Source of the DNA: Bromus sterilis
Taxonomy: Eukaryota > Streptophyta > Magnoliopsida > Poales > Poaceae
Assembly (NCBI GenBank): GCA_950022295.1
Contig: OX465598.1
Span: 7,936,001-8,000,000 of the forward strand
Direction: 5' to 3'
DNA length: 64,000 nucleotides
Of this stretch, positions 21,243-32,349 are shown piece by piece. Positions within the stretch are counted from its first letter, which is position 1, and the number at the start of each line of letters is the position of its first letter. The notes beneath the pieces were generated by a model that saw nothing but the letters and a program-made list of their open reading frames with translations, searched no databases and was not told the origin of the DNA. The translations under genes and the position numbers were made by a program.

Positions 21243-23684
21243 TCACTTCCAGGCTGCAGGGCGTGAGTTGTCCTCCCTGTTGTTCCTGAAAGCACAGCAC
21301 CCAACAGAGTAGACGAGGATGAGGAAGATGAGGAATATGATGTTGATGGTGGCGATCTTCTTCCAGTCATTCCTCAGGTTAGCGAGCACACCAGCCTTGC
21401 ATGACTGGCAGTTGTAGCAAAGGGCCATCGGATCATTTGACCATGTGTTGCAGTCGGGGTCGTTGGTAGAGTTAAAGCCAGGAGGTTTGATCCAGTAGGT
21501 CTCACTCTTGTAGATGAAGTTGCACCCAGTTGGGGGCTTGCAGCATCCGGACTGTACACAAGGTAGGAGTGTGTTAGTGGCAGAAAACACAACTTGGTAA
21601 ATCAGCAACAGTTTTAGCATTGATGAAAACACAATTCAGAGCCAAATGTTTCAAGGCAGAAATGCAAAAGACATATACAAAATATTTGATGGTCTACATG
21701 TGAGTATCACTGGCAACAGCATAGAAGCAACATTCAGGGTCAGACCAAAGTTTAAATATCAGTATATTTGTTTCAAAAAATATATAGTTCCTCTAGATGG
21801 CAGAAGCTCCAAACGAGGGATGACGTGACAATGCATACCATGAAAGTGCAGTTATAGTACTTATGAAGCAACCAAAAGTCAAAAAGCAATACCAGTGGAT
21901 TACACATACAGAAAAAAATGTATTTAGGTACACTACACCTTGTATTTGCATTTAGCAAAAGCTAAAGTGGCACTCCAAAGAAACCACCTCCAGGAAAAGC
22001 AACTCACTGATGCAGTAAGTCTTGAGTACAATAATGTCAACTGAATTGTGTTTTCGTCATGATTGGTTTGCAAAAAAAAAAAACTCTGGTGATTAAATGG
22101 CAGAAGCTCCAGACGAGGGGTGAAGTGACAATACATAACACGAAAGTGCAGGCATAATGGTAATGAAACCACAAAAAGTAAAAGTAATGCCAGTTCAATA
22201 CAATAACTGTATTTAGGCCATATCTGCACTTGGCAAAAGCTAAAGTGACACTCCAGAGAAAACACCTCCAGGAAATTGAAATTGCAGGTCCAGTAAGCCT
22301 TCAATATAATAATGTCAAAGTTTTATATCTTTGATATTCCCAGTGGGGATTTTCACGGGTATGCTAAGTGCACAACGGAGTAAAATTTACGCAAAAGATA
22401 TCGCAAGTTCATTCCTTCATCAGAATGGTGTACAGATAAACAATCACATGAAAATCCACAAAAATGTAGTGAATTCTAGTGGCATCGATTTGTACCCCAA
22501 AATGCCATGAACCAAACTCGATGAATCAAGCTGAATTGCTAGCACTAGTACAGACCACTTCTCAAATCTTCCATTAATTAGCCTTTACCAGACCCCTATC
22601 CAACATAATACGTACAATGCCATGCACCTAAAAAGGCCGTCCAGCTGTATCCATTACCACATCAGACAAATAGACAGTCAAGCAATACAGCAAGAGGGGA
22701 AACAGCAGCTGTACAGCAGCACACTGGAAGATACTGGCACAGGAATTAAGTAGTTAATCGACAATGTAGCACAGCATAGAAATCGTAGAGCAATTATTCA
22801 TGCGAACTGAAATGCCACGTGTGGTGGTCCTTGCGGAGATGGGATCCGACCATCCTTGTACCGATCCTATGGAATACGCACACACAATATGTACCAATTC
22901 CTCCGCAAATAGGCTCCAATTCCCCCGTAAATCACCAAAAATCCAGCAGCCGAAATCCCAGTAATAAGGGATAAGCATTGCCTTCACAGGCCTGTAAAAT
23001 CCATCAGAAATTTCGTATCCCCTAAGATCAATCGATCCGTATCCCCAAAATCAAACTAGCAGTAGCAGGGAATTTATTTTCTTATAGTAACTAAATGTGC
23101 TCATAACAATTCGACTAATACTTGAAGCATTAAATCTCATAAATCTAGTAAGAGCGAAGAACACAGGAGGAGAAATGGACCTGGATCGGGGAGAGGTCGT
23201 TGGCGGCGAACTGCTGCAGCGTCTCCCTCCTGGCGGCGAGCCTGCGGCAGACCTCGCCGTCCTGCAGGCAGCTGCGGATCTTGGCCCAGTTGTCGGAGCT
23301 CTCGACGCGGCGCTGGAGCCAGGTGGAGTAGTCGCCGAGGCGGTACTCGCGGTATCCGCGGGCGGAGACGACGGAGCCGGCGCCGCGGTTGGTGACGACG
23401 AAGGCGAAGACGGTGAAGACGAAGAGGAGCGCGATGAGGATGAAGAGCGCGACGAGGTAGAGCCAGAGGAGGCAGGAGGCGCGGCAGAGGGAGCCGGCGA
23501 GGCCCGCAAGGGAGAGGGCCAGGAGCAGCGCCCCCAGCGCGATGACGGGCCGCTCCAGGAACCGCTCGCAGTCGGTGGTGGCCGCCCGGTGGCTCAGCCA
23601 GATCCCGCCGCCGAGAACGGCGAGGGAGAGGACCAGGACTCCCGCGTTGAGCAGGCCCAGGAGGCCGTTGCTGCACCGCGCCAT
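21243..23684 (-). CDS. Tetraspanin (plant TET8-like), two exons, 270 aa
   Basis: Exon 1 is 23684-23181 (168 codons) and exon 2 is 21551-21243 (102 codons plus TGA), joined in phase by a GT..AG intron of 1,629 bp. The protein has four membrane spans: about residues 7-29, 46-66, 72-97 and 233-255. The large extracellular loop between the last two carries the plant tetraspanin signature GCCKPPTGC at residues 170-178 and further Cys residues for disulphides. A CC pair near the C-terminus and Cys residues in the early loops are candidate palmitoylation sites. Length and single-intron structure fit plant tetraspanins, which organise plasma-membrane microdomains and mark extracellular vesicles. The start is the first ATG, directly before the first membrane span. 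Upstream is a GC-rich leader containing TGGGGTGGGG repeats. Confidence 0.95.
21799..22318. repeat. Direct duplication inside the tetraspanin intron, 300-bp period
   Basis: The words ggcagaagctcca.acgagg at 21799 and 22099, aaaagctaaagtg.cactcca, and cacctccaggaaa recur about 300 bp apart. The copies have diverged by roughly a fifth, so the duplication is old. Confidence 0.9.
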
Positions 23685-23689
23685 GGCCG

Positions 23690-24700
23690 CCGCTCTCGCT
23701 TCGCTTCCCTCCTCGTGGGGAATTGTGGTGGGGTGGGGTGGGGTGGGGGTTACGAGTGAGTAGTAGTACGGAGGCGTGGTCCGTGGTGGGGTTTTTAGCG
23801 TGGTGGGGTGCGGTGGATTACGAATTTGGGATTTGAAAAGCGAGTTCGGGAAAACAAAAAGGGAGATTTCATAGAAAGGGGGGCGTCTTTTCCTCGGATT
23901 TTTTATTCTTTAGGGGCGGATGCTTTCCAAAATTCTTTCGTTTTCAAAAAAAAAGGAGAATTTTCTAGACGGTGACATCGATTTTTTTAATTAGATCAAT
24001 ATTTATGCTGAGTTAGGTGGAAATGCCTCGGCTCACCAACTTTTTTTTGCGGGAGAATTTCACGAACATTACGTTTGCTCTTGTTTGGAGTTCTTGCAAT
24101 GTAAATTTCAAATGAATAAGAAGAGAGAAGTTTGCGGACATGAATGAGATATCAACCGGTAACTTTTCTTCTTGTGTAACTAATGTTTCATCGCAAAAAA
24201 AGCTAATGTTAACCTTTTTTGTTTTTTGCATATTTTGAAGGGGGGGGGGGGGGTCAAGGTGTCCTAGTCATTGTGAAACGCAACTATGCAAAATGCTTTG
24301 TTAGTCAATTTGTGGAGTACTTCCCTCATGCTCATGTCTAATACTCATGTGTTTTATCATCGTTTTCAATGAGGACTCCATCAAAAAATGACAAAAGTAG
24401 TTGTGCGTATAAAGTGGCATCAGACATGCGAGAAACGCTTTGGCTTTTTTGTTCTTAGTTGAGGACGAAATGCTTTCGTCATTTTTAACACCGAAGTGAG
24501 TAGTTTACACGCTTCAGTTTGCGTGCAAAAAATCCTAGCTCCTACTTCTCATACTTGACACGGCAATGGAAGGTAGTGTCACAATGGCAGATGAGAAATA
24601 CTCGTTGATGAAGAAGGTTAACAGCAACACTTGTAGGCAACAGTGTTTCTTTACACACATAACTATGTTCAAACAAAATTACACACACTAACATATTACA
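23690..24700. repeat. Tetraspanin upstream block, first copy
   Basis: The segment from gccgctctcgcttc through the tggggtgggg tract, gcgtggtccgtggtggg, and the catattttgaaggggg word near 24230 is repeated at about 24720-25850, and its distal half again at 27090-27600. This copy includes the tetraspanin promoter and leader. A G-run of 13 lies near 24240. Confidence 0.9.
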
Positions 24701-24719
24701 TTTTTGTTAGCCTTTGTCG

Positions 24720-25850
24720 ACGCCGCTCTCGCTTCCTTCCTCGTCGTGGGGATTGTGGTGGGGGGTGGGGTGGGGTGGGGGTTATTACAACTGAGTAGGA
24801 CGGAGGCGTGGTCCGTGGTGGGTTTTTTAGCGTGGTGGGGTGCGGTGGATTTTGAATTTGGGATTGGAAAGCGAGTTCGGGAAAACAAAAGGAGAGATTT
24901 TAGAAAGGGGAGCGTCTTCCTCTCTAGTTTTTTTGTGTGTCTCTGTCTGTGGGGGAGGGGGAGGGGGATGCTTTTCCAAAATTCTTTCGTTGTAAAAAAA
25001 AGGGGATTTTCCTGGACAGCGACATTGATTCTTGCACTGCTATTTTTTTGCAATTAGATCCAAATTTATGCTACGTTAGGTGAAAATGATTCGGCTCGCC
25101 GACTAGTTTTGGATATTTCGCATATCCTTTTTTCTACTGGGAGTTTTGCGTAATATTTTGTCCGCTTTTGTTTGAAGTTTCCTTTTAAGTTGCTGACCAC
25201 ATAAGTCCTGTAAATTCTAAATGAATAAAAAAACAAAAGTTTGCGGACATGAATGACGTATCAACTACAAAAGTGTTTTTCTTGTGTAACTAACGTTATC
25301 TTTTGTTGGTAAATAATATGTTTTTTTTTTGCATATTTTGAGGGGAAAACCTTGAGGTGTCATGGTCGTTGTGAAATGCAACGATGCAAAATGCTTTGAT
25401 GGTGAATTTCTAGAGTGCCCCCCCCCTTCATGCTCATCTCTCAAACTCCTGTGTTTTGTCATAGTTTTCATTGTACGACTCCACCAAAGAAGTGACAAAA
25501 GGTAGCACAAAGGCAGATGAGACATGCGAGGAAACCTTCGGCCTTTTTGTTCCTAGTTGACGACAAAATACTTTCATCATTTTTGACACTGAAGTGAGTG
25601 GTTTACACGCTTTAGTGTTCGTGCCAGAAATTCTAGCTTCTTCTTATGCATGCTTGACACGAAAATAGAAGGCCGTGCCACCAAGGAAGATGAGACGTAC
25701 TTGTTGATGAAGGTTAACAGCAACACCTGTAGGCGGAAGTATTTCTTTACGGGCACGGATTGGCTGATTTTGGGGGATACAAAGTCAGGCACGGATTGGC
25801 TGACTTTGGTTAAAAAAACTTGACACACACTAACATGGTACATTTTTGTT
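24720..25850. repeat. Tetraspanin upstream block, second copy
   Basis: The sequence gccgctctcgcttccttcctcgtcg and the following 250 bp closely match 23690-23930 but lack the tetraspanin coding start. The distal part repeats the gtcatggtcgttgtgaaatgcaac word. The promoter has thus been duplicated away from its gene. Confidence 0.88.
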
Positions 25851-26390
25851 CGCCTCTGTTTGCTTTCCCTTTTTTGAAGCAAATATTCAAAGGTCATTTT
25901 GAGATGTTTAAGTGAAACCTTCACGGTTGCAAGCCATGGACTCATCTTCAAGATTGCAATGTCCCCCTTTAGCATCATGGTCGGGAGGAAGAAAAGAGGA
26001 CACCCTTTGTATGAGAAGATAGGTTGGCGCATTTGAGAAGAAATACCATGACCACCACACATGTGATTTACCGAAACCATCGTGTGATATCAATATGAGG
26101 AACCCTTATTATAAAATATCACAACCTTCATATGTTTGAAGTATATCACAACATCATCCAACCATCGATGTTCTCAGTTAGATGGTTTTACTGATAACAC
26201 AAGAGGTGGTATATTGGCTTCAGAAAGTTTTTAACACAACATGTAGCTAGATAAAGTTACTTTTTTTGCATATTCTAACTTTGATACTGATATCTAGCCA
26301 AGTACAACAACCTCACCTCGTACAATCTCGCCAAGACTCATATGGTTCATTTAGCAAAAACAATAGCAACTGAACTCTATAAATTTTCTT
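25851..26390. other. Intergenic, no supported gene
   Basis: Sequence from about 26200 to 26390 is shared with 63390-63600 (ggtggtatattggcttca; tatggttcatttagcaaaa) and forms the upstream flank of PHAS-5 and of the PHAS-12 remnant. Nothing else is recognised. Confidence 0.5.
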
Positions 26391-26392
26391 CA

Positions 26393-26484
26393 ACGCTACA
26401 CCTTCACACCACCCATCTTGTTGAGTTGTTGTCACATTTACTTCATCCAACCATCGTTGCTCCGCCCACGATGGATTATATAAG
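26393..26484 (+). promoter_or_regulatory. PHAS-5 promoter module and TATA box
   Basis: CGCTACACCTTCACACCACC leads to TTGAGTTGTTGTCAC (ending near 26434), and TATATAAG follows at 26477-26484, 43 bp further on. Confidence 0.62.
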
Positions 26485-26585
26485 CAACCTACAGAATATA
26501 ACTACCATGGATAGTGCTAGATATGACCCCTCTCATCTTTATTTTGTGGAAGTCATGTTACGAGGAAATATGAAACACACACTTG

Positions 26586-26587
26586 TA

Positions 26588-26620
<33 letters not shown>
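26586..26620. repeat. (CA)n microsatellite beside the PHAS-5 site
   Basis: Seventeen or so CA units directly precede the miR2118-like site. PHAS-1 and PHAS-3 carry the short seeds ccacacatacac and ccacacacacac in the same place. Confidence 0.95.
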
Positions 26621-26621
<1 letters not shown>

Positions 26622-26643
26622 TAGATGTGGGAGGCATTAGGAA
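26622..26643 (+). other. miR2118 target site, PHAS-5
   Basis: The site holds TGTGGGAGGCATTAGGAA. Pairing with microRNA positions 1-16 is complete with one G:U wobble. Mismatches are confined to the microRNA 3' end. Confidence 0.7.
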
Positions 26644-27089
26644 AAGACCAGCTTCTATGTAGTTACCACCTAGAGATGCAGCTAGTTTGCACCATTTGCC
26701 TTCGTTGAGGTGATCCACATCGATAACAATTACAGAATAATACAGAAAATATTCTTGGAGTTTAGCAAAAATAACATGTACGAGGGTCTTCTTTGCGACT
26801 AAGTGAGAAGCGGTTGGAGCCGATAGAATTAAGCTAAGAAGTAGTTGGAGCTGGTAGAACTCTAAATTAACCTTTTATGTTGAAGATGTTATTTAAATGT
26901 TTATTTATATGGCTATGTTGTATGTTGACTGAAATAACATGCTTAGCACCTAATTTATCAAAAATAAAATGATGACATCACTAAGAAAAAGTCCATTAAC
27001 ATATGGACACATACACATTCACTTTAATTGACCACATATAGTTACTAATAACAAGGACCAAAAATACAAGTGGTTTCCCATATTATAAT

Positions 27090-27600
27090 TAAGTTAGGCA
27101 AGAAAAACTAATTTCATCTTTTTATGTCGTGTTTTTTGCATATTTTGAGGAGGGGGGGGAATTAAGGTGTCCTGATCATTGTGAAACGCAACTATGCAAA
27201 ATGTTTGTTGGTAAATTTGTGGAGTACTCCCCTCATACTCATGTCTCATAGTCCTGTGTATTGTCATAGTTTTCATTGTAGGACTCCATCAAAGAAGTGA
27301 CAAAAGGTAGTTGTGCGTATAAAGTGTCACAGAGGCAGATGAGACGTGCGACAAAGGCTTTGGCCTTTTTGTTCCTAGTTGACGACTAAATGCTTTCATC
27401 ATTTTTGACACTGAAGTGAGTAGTTTACACGCTTCAGTGTGCGTGCCAGAAATCCTAGCTTCTGCTCTTGTATGCTTGACACGGAAAATGGAAGAAAGTG
27501 GAAACAGAGTGTAGGCCGCAGTGTTTGTTCACACCCATCAATTTTACACACACTAACATGCTAAATTTTTGTTCGCCTTTGTTTTCTTTCCCTTCTTTTG
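27090..27600. repeat. Third copy of the distal tetraspanin upstream block
   Basis: The words catattttgaggaggggg, gtcctgatcattgtgaaacgcaactatgc and ctttggcctttttgttcctagttgacgac match 24225-24500 and 25330-25600. Only the distal half is present. Confidence 0.88.
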
Positions 27601-28930
27601 ATGCAAGCAAATATCCAAAGGACCTTTTGAGATATTTAAACACTACTTGTAATACATGAATGATTTTTTTAGGATATAAGTATACCTTTTTTAGAAACGT
27701 ATTAACTTTTTTTGTGATAAAATATTGAGAACTCTTATCCAAACTAGCATACAAACCTGGAGGAAAAAAAACAAAAAAATTGGGTTGACCGTCGGCATCC
27801 TCCATATGGTGTATATTGTGTGCCATCATACGTTGCTTTATCACTGAAGCGAACCTATCATTGTTGATCCGGGCGAATAAGAAGTCATCAAGGGCACAAT
27901 TATGCCGGATCAGCACCCTCGAGAAGAAACTATCTCTGATGGAGTCACAAATCTAAAATCAAACCTCCAATATTTATCATATTCCTCATCTTAATATCGT
28001 AGGTTATACCGACGTGGCGGGGACGAGGCCGGACGGTGAAACTGCAAAGCAAAGCAATCATCACTGCGCCAACAAACACTTCGAACTATAACATCACCAG
28101 CACAAACAACCGGTTACAAAATACGCCATCGAGTCATCGACTCCAATGCAGACAATATCACCGGGATGGGGAGAGTCGAGGAAACCCTATTCGTCGGACA
28201 AGCATCGCCACCTCTACCAATAACGCGGTGTCTGGGAAGATTTCATTACCAACACCACCATCCCCTCAAAAGTTTGAATCGACCGACAGTGAAAACATAC
28301 ACAAAAACCCCTAAATTGAGAAGAGCCATAATTCCCTCATATAGACCAAAGGCTTCTGGCACTCCCAAATCGATAGAACCAATGGAGATAGATCACAGGT
28401 GAAGGATAGGTGGTGACATCATACACCTAGAGATCGACCCTATCCTCGGGTTTGCAGAGGGGCGATTGGATACGAGAATAAATTTGCTCAAACGGTGAGG
28501 CCTACATGCTCGAGGCGAGGAATGCGTGATCCATGCCATCCCACAGCGATTCCTGCAGCGAGCAGAAGACTAGCTAACTACCTGCTGAAAAAGTGCTAAC
28601 TGAATCTGTACGTGCACAGACGAACGTTGATGAATTAAATTTATTCAGATAACTGAACTAATTGAACATGAAACTACATAACACTTGATTCAACTGATCA
28701 CCTGACAAACGAGAATCAGAAGTCACGGATACCCATGCAGGTGACATTGATGGCATCAAGCTCGCAGCAGCAAGGGGCCATCGTCTCACACCCCAATGAC
28801 TAAACATCAAGACCATAGGTACGGTCGAGTGTTCTAATATTCGTTCCATATTTTTTGCGCAAGAATATGATATTAGCTCACTTGGTTGGGTGGGTCCATG
28901 TACAAACTCATCCAGATCTCTAGTAGAGTA
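27601..28930. other. Intergenic with unrecognised open frames
   Basis: A minus-strand frame around 27740-27916 reads through ALDDFLFARINNDRF and HNIHHMEDADGQPN. It has a protein-like composition but I cannot place it, and it may be a relic of a mobile-element gene. GC-rich sequence at 28020-28420 is open on several frames and resembles 17001-17930 in style. Confidence 0.35.
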
Positions 28931-28935
28931 GTACG

Positions 28936-29090
28936 ATTTAGGTTGTTCGTAATGGGTGGTATCATAAGTTAGTATCATGCATATGATACTAGTGTGTGAT
29001 ACTACATCGTAGTGCATAGTATCATATAGCAGTATCATAGATGACCTTATTTATTTCCATGCAAGACACATACGGTAGTAGATCATTTAA
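28936..29090. mobile_element. MITE of the TAGTATCATG type, truncated
   Basis: The sequence starts gttcgtaatgggtggtatcat and is dense in tagtatcat/atgatacta words. It matches the first half of the element that follows directly at 29091 and ends where that one starts, as if one copy had inserted into or beside another. Confidence 0.7.
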
Positions 29091-29361
29091 AGGCTACTCA
29101 TAGTGTGGAGTATCATATAGTAGTATCACGCATATGATACTATTGTATGATACTACCTTTATAGTGCATAGTATCATAAACTAGTATCATAGGTGATCTC
29201 ATTTATTGACATGCATGACACATAGTAGCATAGCATTTAACATGATACGTTATCTACCTATGTTACTCCAACACTCTCTCTCTTAGTTAATTATTTGTCA
29301 CATAAGCATTTTGCTAGTCCCAAGTATATGTTACTAGCTATGATACCCCCACTATGGCCAG
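29091..29361. mobile_element. MITE of the TAGTATCATG type, complete
   Basis: The ends GGCTACTCATAGTGTGG and CCCCCACTATGGCCAG are inverse to each other. The interior has several atgatac/gtatcat palindromes. A relative is at 31604-31747. I do not assign the superfamily. Confidence 0.75.
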
Positions 29362-29479
29362 ACTTATAAAGAAGTATAGCAAGTCAATAACTCATTTTAG
29401 TTGGTTGGGTGAGGTAAAAAGTCATTAAAACCTATAGTGCGGTTTTTAAAGAGGTATAGCAAGGCAATAACTCATTTTT

Positions 29480-29563
29480 AATGCTATGCACTAACCACCT
29501 CATCACAAGTTATTATCACATTTTCCCTTTCTAACTCCCATCAAAGGTTGGAGGATATATAAG
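29480..29563 (+). promoter_or_regulatory. PHAS-6 promoter module and TATA box
   Basis: ATGCTATGCACTAACCACC leads into TCATCACAAGTTATTATCAC (ending near 29519), and TATATAAG lies at 29556-29563, 37 bp further on. A half copy of the upstream words (tatagcaag.caataactcattttta) is also at 29375-29400. Confidence 0.67.
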
Positions 29564-29589
29564 CTCCCCTCCACTATGGTTTAGAGTGA

Positions 29590-30450
29590 TTAGCTTGGGA
29601 CAGTAGCTCCCATGCACTGTGGCTTCTTGTAGTGATCATCTAGCCAGAAGAACTAAAGAAAGTGGTATATAGGTCATTTCTCCCAAGTGGGATAGCAACC
29701 ATGGATAGCATACTCTCCTCAGGAAAATTCTTCATGTTTTCATTTTATTTTGAGGTCGCGTTGAGGAAGTATGAAAGATTAAGTTGTGCAACACATCCAA
29801 GCTGCCGCAAACATGTTGGATTTGGGAGGCATCAGGAACATATCAGTTTGTTGTTACCTGCCCTTCCATGGTGCATCAAAGTAGTGGCCCACTGATCCCA
29901 CTCAAATTCCGTGTGTGAGAGGTAGGACAAGAAGACGCAGCCCTGGGTTGCCCGCCCAAGTTTCCTTGAGCAAATGTCCAAAGATCCTATAGAGGAGCAT
30001 GCTATGGAGCCTTCGGAGTGTACGTGGCGTGGGCAAAGACCATGTTCGGCATCCACATACGGTGCTTCTGAGGATCAGAAATCACAAGAGTGCTTGTGTG
30101 ATTCTTCGAAAACATCATTAGCAGGAGATGTTGGACTAATGTTGAAGGACTCGCGTGTTCTCCAGCTCTAACTGAAGAAGATGAGTAAAGAAGCTCGTCA
30201 AAATGATGAAAAGTTGACCATATTGGAGGAAATCTTGAAAACTTCATTGTATTTAGGTTGCAGAGAGTAGCATACAAAATTGAATGTCACACTCGGACTT
30301 CTAGACATCAAAGCAAAATAAAAATGTTCAGACGCAAGCCTCTATGACACATTGGAGTTTATACACAAAGTTTTCGCCGAGGCAACACGTTTCCTAGTAC
30401 TAGTAGTATCAATGAGGTCAAAAAGGTCATGTGCCCTCCTGATTTGTCGT
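29590..30450 (+). ncRNA. PHAS-6: candidate miR2118-triggered phasiRNA precursor
   Basis: The promoter and TATA stand as in PHAS-2, and the target site is at 29817-29838, 254 bp after the TATA. The predicted cut is between 29828 and 29829. Similarity to PHAS-2 runs on for about 600 bp beyond the site, including the words cgatgcttctgagg and gacgcaagcct. Reading frames are not shared between the two, which supports a non-coding transcript. Confidence 0.66.
29817..29838 (+). other. miR2118 target site, PHAS-6
   Basis: The 3' part reads TGGGAGGCATCAGGAA, a perfect 16-base complement to microRNA positions 1-16 of the TTCCTGATGCC form. Mismatches lie only opposite positions 17-19 and 21. Confidence 0.78.
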
Positions 30451-31028
30451 ACGTAAGATACCACATGTGTCAATGACTACGTCATTTATAGGAACGAGCA
30501 AACGGGACAAAGTGTTCAGAGTGTGGTTTGTGTGAATCACTGTGCCCTTCGGGATGAACCGGTCATGTGTGCAGATGCAGTTGTGATGGGGAACCAAAGA
30601 TCAAAGGCTCCTGCACGAGATAGTTGATGCGACACATCACTCTGTGTAGCAACCACTTCATCTCCGTCACCGATCGTCGAGAGAGTTGTGGGCAATGAGA
30701 ACTCGGCCTAGTGTCATCTCGGTATGTACTGTTAGTGGTAGTTTTGGTGAGGGCATCAAATGCCTTCGTCTAGGAGGACGCATAGTTGTCGATGAAGCCT
30801 CACTGACCTGGGCTGGATCAGCCAACTCAACCCAACTTTGCACTAATGCAGGTCTCTTCAATTTCCATGCCATGCACATCCGTTAAACTCCAGTGACCGT
30901 ATATCCTTGGTTGCCCGCCAACTCCCACGTCTTCAGAGAAGGATTGCTAGCATTCCATTCCGACCAGATCCATCATCATCCATCGATATCACACAAACCA
31001 AAAGATTCACAGGAAACAATAATCTAAT
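30450..31028. other. Intergenic; right part is H2A.X-type 3' flank
   Basis: From about 30940 to 31028 the sequence matches the 3' flanks of the H2A.X genes (tgctagcattccattcc.accagatccatc). Nothing else is recognised between 30450 and 30900. Confidence 0.55.
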
Positions 31029-31470
31029 CTATAACTCCTGGGAGGCGGAGCCGAGGTCAGCCTTCATGGGGAGAAGTGTGGTGTGGATGCTGGCCAGCAC
31101 CCCGCCGGCGCACTAGTGGACAGACCCCCATACTATCCCGGTTCATGTGTCGTGGCACGATCCGATTCTTCTTGTTGTCCCGCACAGCATTGCCGGCGAG
31201 CTCCAGGGTCTGTTAGTAGAGAGAAAGGAATGGTGAGATCCAGGAGCGCGCGCATGGAATGGGGAACGAAACACGAGGAGAGGAGGAGTCGGGCGAGATT
31301 CGTACCACGGCGGCGAGGTACTCGGGGATGGGGGCGCTCGCGCCGACGCGCTGCGCTTACTTGCCAACCTTGAGGAACATGGCAACGCGGCCCACTGGGA
31401 ACTGGAGGCCGGCCTTGGACGACCGGGAGACGGCCTTCGCACTGGAGACCTTCGCCAGCTTTGGATCGTG
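31029..31470 (-). pseudogene. Histone H2A.X pseudogene
   Basis: The minus strand shows both exons of the H2A.X genes found further right. Exon 1 remains cover the [11 protein letters not shown] region (about 31460-31300) but the N-terminal residues are gone, replaced where the coding strand meets 31470. Exon 2 begins TLELAGN at 31208 and reads to KNRIVPRH, after which about 20 codons are replaced by unrelated sequence and the following frame is shifted. The last codons still read SQEL then a stop. Part of the promoter motif survives at 31500-31517 with a changed hexamer. It is not functional. Confidence 0.9.
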
Positions 31471-31603
31471 ACGCGCGTGATTGGCTGAGAGGGCGAGGCC
31501 GCGGATCGGTGGCGTGGAAGGGAGTGGCGAATTTTTTTATCAATCTCGCACGGATTGTCAATTTCTGGTTTTAAAGAAAAAGATTAGAGAAGGAAAAACT
31601 CTT

Positions 31604-31747
31604 AGGCTGGTCACAATGGGATATCATATATGATATTATCTTCATAATGCATATTATTATAGATTAATATCATAGATGATTTTATTTATTGTCATACAAG
31701 ACACATAGTAACATATCATTTATCATGATATTCAACTCTCTCTTTCT
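31604..31747. mobile_element. MITE of the TAGTATCATG type, truncated by the rRNA insertion
   Basis: It starts GGCTGGTCACAATGGG and has the same interior words (atatcatatatgatatta; catgatattcaactctctc) as 29091-29361. It stops abruptly at the border of the mitochondrial rRNA fragment, and no right end is found beyond it. Confidence 0.7.
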
Positions 31748-31916
31748 GCCTGATTGTGAGATCGATTGGTCGAACAGAGATGAAACTCGGCCATAGTGAT
31801 CCGGGAGTCCCGTGTGGAACGGCTCTCGCTCAACAAATCAAAGGTACGCCGGGGATAACAGGTTGATGACTGCCAAGAGCTCTTATCGACGGAGTCATTT
31901 GGCACCTCGATTTCGA

Positions 31917-31957
<41 letters not shown>

Positions 31958-32333
31958 TTGTTCGCCGATGAAAGTGGTACGTGAGTTGGGTTTAGAACGT
32001 CGTGAGACAGTTCGGTTCCTATCTACCGTTGGTGTTAAAGGGAGAACTGTGAGGATCCAACCCTCGTACGAGAGGACTTGGTTGGGTCAACCTATGATGT
32101 ACCGGTTGTTATGCCAATAGCAGCGCCGGGCAGCTAAGTTGGTACGAAAGAACTGTTGCGCCGCGGGAAATATTTCTCTATACAAGTTCTCGTGTACTAT
32201 CTATGATACTTCTATTGTGATCGGACTTATTTTCGTCTATCCAATCCTATCCTTTCGTTGGATCGTACACTTGTCGTCCATTATGAACTGATGCATCCAG
32301 CGGGGCATGGGTTTACGGTTTATTGGCCCTTTT
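31748..32333 (+). pseudogene. Nuclear copy of mitochondrial 26S rRNA 3' part (NUMT)
   Basis: The sequence matches what I know of the plant mitochondrial 26S rRNA 3' end: the peptidyl-transferase region (gccggggataacagg; gacagttcggttcctatc) and the sarcin-ricin stretch (gtacgagagga). It is closer to the mitochondrial than to the chloroplast form. Differences from the usual sequence are largely C-to-T or G-to-A changes, such as acaggttgat, as expected of methylated nuclear DNA. A part of the end (the ctgaaagcatctaag region) is missing near 32160. It continues into mitochondrial-style flank to about 32333. Confidence 0.88.
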
Positions 32334-32349
32334 ATACAACCATTTTTTT

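Larger units (their letters stand above)
26510..26800 (+). ncRNA. PHAS-5: candidate miR2118-triggered phasiRNA precursor
   Basis: The shared promoter module and TATA precede a miR2118-like site at 26622-26643, with a predicted cut between 26633 and 26634. An (AC)n tract at about 26586-26620 ends two bases before the site. The conserved ACCATGGAT word occurs at 26506. The transcript end is not determined. Confidence 0.6.

Noticed and set aside
23051..23763. Long plus- and minus-strand frames across tetraspanin exon 1
   Set aside because: The real frame is shown by the four membrane spans, the GCCK motif and the splice join. The others are GC-rich shadows.
30221..30242. Possible miR2275 site (24-nt phasiRNA trigger) in PHAS-6
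   Set aside because: Only about 13 contiguous bases (atattggaggaaa) agree and the rest does not. The related position in PHAS-2 is not conserved.
31748..32333. A functional rRNA gene
   Set aside because: Only the 3' part of a mitochondrial 26S gene is present, with an internal loss and decay-type substitutions in nuclear context.
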